From positions 1-7,781 of the forward strand of contig JAFXMJ010000213.1 in the NCBI GenBank assembly GCA_017530465.1: DNA of 7,781 bases, given 5' to 3'. Shown piece after piece: positions 5,381 through 7,781 of this stretch (the stretch's first letter is position 1; each line of letters begins with the position of its first letter). The position numbers and the translations under genes are program-made. The notes under the pieces were generated by a model. That model saw only the letters and a program-made list of their open reading frames with translations. It searched no databases and was not told where the DNA came from. This stretch comes from Bacteroidales bacterium. Lineage in GTDB: Bacteria; Bacteroidota; Bacteroidia; Bacteroidales; UBA3824.

Positions 5381-5968
5381 TTATACTACCTCCGCCAGCT
5401 TCACATACAGCATCTGTGTCGGCAACCCAACAACATTATAATACGACCCTTCCATGCGTGAAATAGCTGCTGCGCCGATCCATTCCTGTACGGCGTATGC
5501 GCCAGCCTTGTCGAAGGGCTTGTAGTTGTCAACGTAAAAAACGATTTCCTCTTCTGTCATCTCGCGAAACCAAACGTCTGTCCTCGCGGTGAAGGTGTGG
5601 CACTTGCCGCCGATTAAGATGCACACGCCGGAAAAGACTGTGTGTCGTTTGCCGGAGAGCTTTTGGAGCATGGCAATGGCGTCTGCGCGGTCGGTGGGCT
5701 TGCCGAGGATTTCGTTGTCGATTACTACCGTGGTGTCGGCGGAGATTACGATGAGCTTTGGGTCGCTCAACGATTCGTCCATAAACGCCTCCGCCTTTAA
5801 TTTTGCGAGGTATTCCGAAACTTGGTCTGCCGGAGTGCCGTCGGGATATACTTCGTCAGTTGGCTTGGTTTTTACTGTGAAATTGATGCCAAGCATCGTC
5901 ATCAGCTCCTTGCGCCTCGGCGAACCCGATGCAAGGATGATTTTGTATTGATTAAGTTTGTCAATCAT
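5381..5968 (-). CDS. maf: Maf/YhdE-family nucleoside triphosphate pyrophosphatase
   Basis: Maf proteins hydrolyse nucleoside triphosphates, including dTTP, UTP and modified nucleotides, to the monophosphate and pyrophosphate. They are cytosolic house-cleaning enzymes and have been linked to septum formation. The 195-residue product has the family motifs in order: LASGSPRRKEL at 12-22, SADTTVVIDNEILGKP at 76-91 with Asp78 as a likely catalytic or metal-related residue, GKRHTVFSGV at 106-115, and FDKAGAYAVQ at 152-161. The last motif and the overall form fit the pyrimidine-acting YhdE group, though substrate is inferred. The start is the ATG whose product begins MIDKLNQYKIILASGSPRR, typical for Bacteroidota. 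No promoter motif is evident upstream, so it may be read through from prsW across the heptamer repeat. Confidence 0.95.
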   Translation of the reverse strand: MIDKLNQYKIILASGSPRRKELMTMLGINFTVKTKPTDEVYPDGTPADQVSEYLAKLKAEAFMDESLSDPKLIVISADTTVVIDNEILGKPTDRADAIAMLQKLSGKRHTVFSGVCILIGGKCHTFTARTDVWFREMTEEEIVFYVDNYKPFDKAGAYAVQEWIGAAAISRMEGSYYNVVGLPTQMLYVKLAEVV

Positions 5969-5972
5969 TGTA

Positions 5973-6049
5973 GTTATCTTTAATCTCTAATTTTAAATCT
6001 TAAATCTTAAATCTCTAATCTCTAATCTTTCCTCTCTCCTCTTTCCTCT
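5973..6049. repeat. Imperfect 7-bp tandem repeat array (about 11 units) between prsW and maf
   Basis: From 5973 the sequence divides cleanly into eleven heptamers with consensus near YTAATCT (AGATTAR on the minus strand). Units include three consecutive TAAATCT (5994-6014), two CTAATCT (6015-6028) and three pyrimidine-only forms, TTCCTCT, CTCCTCT, TTCCTCT (6029-6049). Ten of the eleven units end in TCT; the exception is CTAATTT at 5987. The 7-nt phase holds even where the sequence drifts from AT-rich to C/T-rich. The array fills the intergenic gap, touching the prsW stop codon at one end and ending 4 nt from the maf start codon. The minus-strand transcript would be purine-rich here. Confidence 0.8.
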
Positions 6050-6723
6050 CAAAAATCGTCGCTTACCATCGGGCGGTCTTTTTTGGATTCCTTGTGGACG
6101 ATTACAAAGCATACGGCGTCCAGGATTACCACAAAGCCTATCATCCACCAAAATGACAAATCGTTTTCGGAAGAAGACACCGCGAGATAGTCGTATATTC
6201 CGTGCGCAGTGGTTGCCGTGAGCAGCGCGAGAAAGAGATTGAGATATTGCTGTTGCCGTCGTCCGTAATAAGAATGGTGCTTCGCTTTGGCAAAAAACAA
6301 TCCCATCAGTATTGCAAACGACGCATGTCCCGGTATCGAAAGCAACGCCCTCATCACCGCCACCATAATTCCGCCTCGGAAGACGTACAATATGTTTTCG
6401 ATGGCGGCAAATCCAAGCGAGACTGTCACGCTATATACTATTGCGTCAAAACTGTCCTTGAAGTCGGCGTGCTTCCAGATGTAGAGCATCAGTGCGGCGA
6501 GTTTGACGCTTTCTTCCACCAATGCCACGTTGAGGAAAACCTCTATCGCTATATTCTCGGATTCAAATGCAATCTCTGCAAGCATCGCGGGTATCACCGA
6601 CAGGCAGCCCCATAGGAACGCAAAACCCAATGTGCTTGGCGGCTCGGGGTCGCGGTCTTTGCTATAGACGTAATAAAACACTGCCCCAACTGGCAGGAGT
6701 GATAGCATTAAAAAAAACTTCAT
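6049..6723 (-). CDS. prsW: PrsW-family intramembrane metalloprotease
   Basis: The 224-residue protein is strongly hydrophobic, with about seven or eight membrane segments, and carries the conserved polar residues of the PrsW family in order. These are VEESVK with Glu70, Glu71 and Lys74; GFAAIENILYV with Glu109 and Asn110; PGHASFA with His133; and AHGIYDYL with His174 and Asp178. The Glu and His residues inside membrane segments are the proposed catalytic, metal-binding set. In Bacillus subtilis PrsW makes the first cut in the anti-sigma factor RsiW; the substrate here is unknown and no sigma/anti-sigma pair is in the window. The ATG at 6723 gives a typical hydrophobic N-terminus. It starts 22 nt after the queE stop, so the two are probably cotranscribed. 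The symbol marks family, not proven orthology. Confidence 0.88.
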   Translation of the reverse strand: MKFFLMLSLLPVGAVFYYVYSKDRDPEPPSTLGFAFLWGCLSVIPAMLAEIAFESENIAIEVFLNVALVEESVKLAALMLYIWKHADFKDSFDAIVYSVTVSLGFAAIENILYVFRGGIMVAVMRALLSIPGHASFAILMGLFFAKAKHHSYYGRRQQQYLNLFLALLTATTAHGIYDYLAVSSSENDLSFWWMIGFVVILDAVCFVIVHKESKKDRPMVSDDF

Positions 6724-6745
6724 AATAATATAATTGTCCGAATGA

Positions 6746-7372
6746 TTATCTGATGTTGAGTATTTTGTGTGTCTGGATGGAAATGCGCCACGCTGGATGT
6801 TCCAATACGTAATTGAACATAAGCTGGTACGCAGTCTCCCTGCTGTCCCATTCGGCTTGCAGCATCAGGGCGCATCCTTGCCGTGTCTTGGCGGCGCACT
6901 GCTCAGCAAAGGCTAAGTCGTTGGCATTGGAGATTACCACCTTGAGCTCGTCGGCGTTGAGCAGCATCTCGTCGAGCGGCGGGCGGGCGGTCTTGGGCGA
7001 CACGCATATCCAGTCAAAACTGCCTGACAGGCTGTGCGCTCCAGATGTCTCGAGCCATATCGAGAGACCTTGCCGCCTCAATGCTTCGCATAGTGGCGCG
7101 AGATTGTGCATCAGCGGTTCGCCGCCGGTGATTACCACGTTGCGGCAGCCTGTGCCGGCGGCACGGGCTGCTATGTCTGCCACGTTGGCGGGCGTGGAGT
7201 GTGCGGCGTTCCACGTTGCCTTGCTGTCGCAGAATGGACAGCGCACGTCGCAGCCCGCAAGCCTTATGAAATATGCGGCGCGTCCAGTATTGCAGCCTTC
7301 GCCCTGCACAGAGTAAAATTCTTCTGTCACAGGAAGGCTCATACAATCGTTTTGGGAGGCTAAATTTACCAT
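6746..7372 (-). CDS. queE: 7-carboxy-7-deazaguanine synthase (radical SAM)
   Basis: QueE is a radical S-adenosylmethionine enzyme that rearranges 6-carboxy-tetrahydropterin to 7-carboxy-7-deazaguanine, a step towards queuosine and other 7-deazaguanines. The 208-residue product shows FYSVQGEG (19-26), the cluster motif CDVRCPFC with Cys41, Cys45 and Cys48 (CX3CX2C), ITGGEP at 81-86 for SAM binding, LETSG at 107-111, and the family end WRISIQTHKILNIR. Two starts are possible: ATG 7370-7372 (used here) or ATG 7340-7342, which gives MSLPVTEEFYSVQGEG and is closer to the usual family length before the QGEG motif. The predicted promoter would leave a leader of about 15 or 45 nt respectively. The other queuosine-pathway genes queC and queD are not in the window. 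prsW follows closely downstream. Confidence 0.95.
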   Translation of the reverse strand: MVNLASQNDCMSLPVTEEFYSVQGEGCNTGRAAYFIRLAGCDVRCPFCDSKATWNAAHSTPANVADIAARAAGTGCRNVVITGGEPLMHNLAPLCEALRRQGLSIWLETSGAHSLSGSFDWICVSPKTARPPLDEMLLNADELKVVISNANDLAFAEQCAAKTRQGCALMLQAEWDSRETAYQLMFNYVLEHPAWRISIQTHKILNIR

Positions 7373-7392
7373 TTCAGTGTGTTTTTAATGCA

Positions 7393-7423
7393 CGAATGTA
7401 AGAATTATTCGCAATGTTGCAAA
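7393..7423 (-). promoter_or_regulatory. Promoter for queE
   Basis: Read on the minus strand, TTTG (complement of 7420-7423), a 19-nt spacer and TACATTCG (complement of 7393-7400) match the Bacteroidota consensus with one change in the -7 box (TTTG to TTCG). The predicted start lies near 7386, just upstream of the queE ATG. CGAAT (7393-7397) and ATTCG (7407-7411) form a small dyad over the -7 region that might bind a regulator. Confidence 0.65.
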
Positions 7424-7442
7424 ATTTTTCCAAAAAAAATTG

Positions 7443-7471
7443 TTGATTTCAAATAATTAGTTCTATATTTG
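7443..7471 (+). promoter_or_regulatory. Promoter for the NUDIX gene
   Basis: A perfect -7 box TATATTTG (7464-7471) is preceded by TTGTTG (7440-7445), which offers a -33 TTG at a spacing of 18 or 21 nt. The predicted start near 7478 gives a leader of about 27 nt to the ATG at 7505. It faces away from the queE promoter, with an A-tract (7432-7439) between them. Confidence 0.75.
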
Positions 7472-7504
7472 TGACTTAAAACAGAAACCAACATTCAGAC
7501 ATAT

Positions 7505-7781
7505 ATGAGTACCTATTCATACAAATACCCTATGCCGTCGGTGACCACCGACACTATTGTGATACGAGGCGAAGGCATTACGAGGCAAGTGCTTCTCATC
7601 AAGCGCAAACGCGACCCTTACAAGAGTTGCTGGGCGTTTCCTGGTGGATTTACCGAGGAGGGCGAGACCCTCGAGCAGAGTGCGGCACGGGAATTGGAGG
7701 AGGAGACTGGAGTGCAGTGCCAGTTCCTCTCGCAGTTCAAGGCTTTTGGCGACCCGGGGCGCGACCCGCGAGGACGCACGA
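7505..7781 (+). CDS. NUDIX hydrolase, N-terminal part (partial)
   Basis: The frame opens at ATG 7505 (MSTYSYKYPMPSVTTDTIVI) and runs off the window after 92 codons. The complete NUDIX box, GGFTEEGETLEQSAAREL followed by EEETGV, fits GX5EX7REUXEEXGU. This is the metal-binding loop that cuts nucleoside diphosphates linked to another group. The following FGDPGRDPRGRT resembles ADP-ribose pyrophosphatase-type NUDIX proteins and also NrtR-type regulators that carry a C-terminal winged helix. The missing part would decide which. It has its own promoter and is divergent from queE. The start is supported by the promoter distance and by lack of alternatives before the conserved beta strand; an internal Met at 7532 is possible. 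Confidence 0.93.
   Translation, partial: MSTYSYKYPMPSVTTDTIVIRGEGITRQVLLIKRKRDPYKSCWAFPGGFTEEGETLEQSAARELEEETGVQCQFLSQFKAFGDPGRDPRGRT

Noticed and set aside
4991..5461. 156-codon plus-strand frame overlapping the end of rplQ
   Set aside because: It is in another frame of rplQ, is Ser/Arg-rich low-complexity sequence, and crosses the bidirectional terminator into antisense maf.
5973..6049. CRISPR array
   Set aside because: The 7-bp units are directly adjacent without spacers, so this is a simple tandem repeat.
7373..7440. preQ1 riboswitch upstream of queE
   Set aside because: queE is often under preQ1 control, but the predicted leader is only about 15-45 nt and shows no preQ1-type hairpin with an A-rich tail.
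1..7781. tRNA, rRNA, insertion sequence, phage or defence genes
   Set aside because: No cloverleaf-like segment, transposase, terminal inverted repeat pair or defence-type protein could be recognised; gaps over 100 nt are accounted for by the regulatory features listed.

Overview
The window looks like a chromosomal segment from a member of the Bacteroidota, probably order Bacteroidales. Three things point there: the protein sequences (RpoA, IF-1, S4 and L36 of the Bacteroides type); near absence of Shine-Dalgarno sequences, with A-rich start contexts instead; and promoters matching the phylum's own consensus, TTTG, about 19 nt, then TAnnTTTG. I cannot name a genus.

Positions 1-5283 (+ strand) are the distal part of the main ribosomal-protein locus: the end of rplO, secY, infA, rpmJ, rpsM, rpsK, rpsD, rpoA and rplQ. 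A strong intrinsic terminator follows secY. A 340-nt non-coding stretch then carries a second hairpin, a consensus promoter, two tiny leader ORFs and a dyad before infA. So the locus is split into an upstream unit ending at secY and a downstream unit starting at infA. No map gene (methionine aminopeptidase) lies between secY and infA, where many Bacteroidales have it. Three further hairpins sit in or after the downstream unit: before rpsM, before rplQ and after rplQ.

Positions 5329-5380 hold a near-perfect inverted repeat that can terminate transcription from both sides. Convergent to the ribosomal unit is a minus-strand cluster read in the order queE (7-carboxy-7-deazaguanine synthase), a PrsW-family membrane protease, then maf (nucleotide pyrophosphatase). 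The prsW-maf gap is almost entirely an imperfect 7-bp tandem repeat of about 11 units.

From 7373 to 7504 is a divergent promoter region, with one promoter for queE (-) and one for a NUDIX hydrolase (+) that runs off the window's end.

Most of this is conserved housekeeping DNA, and I found no defence, mobile or obviously new multi-gene system. The items worth a second look are regulatory or structural: the rebuilt secY-infA junction, the leader hairpins, the extended IF-1, the half zinc site of L36 and the heptamer array.
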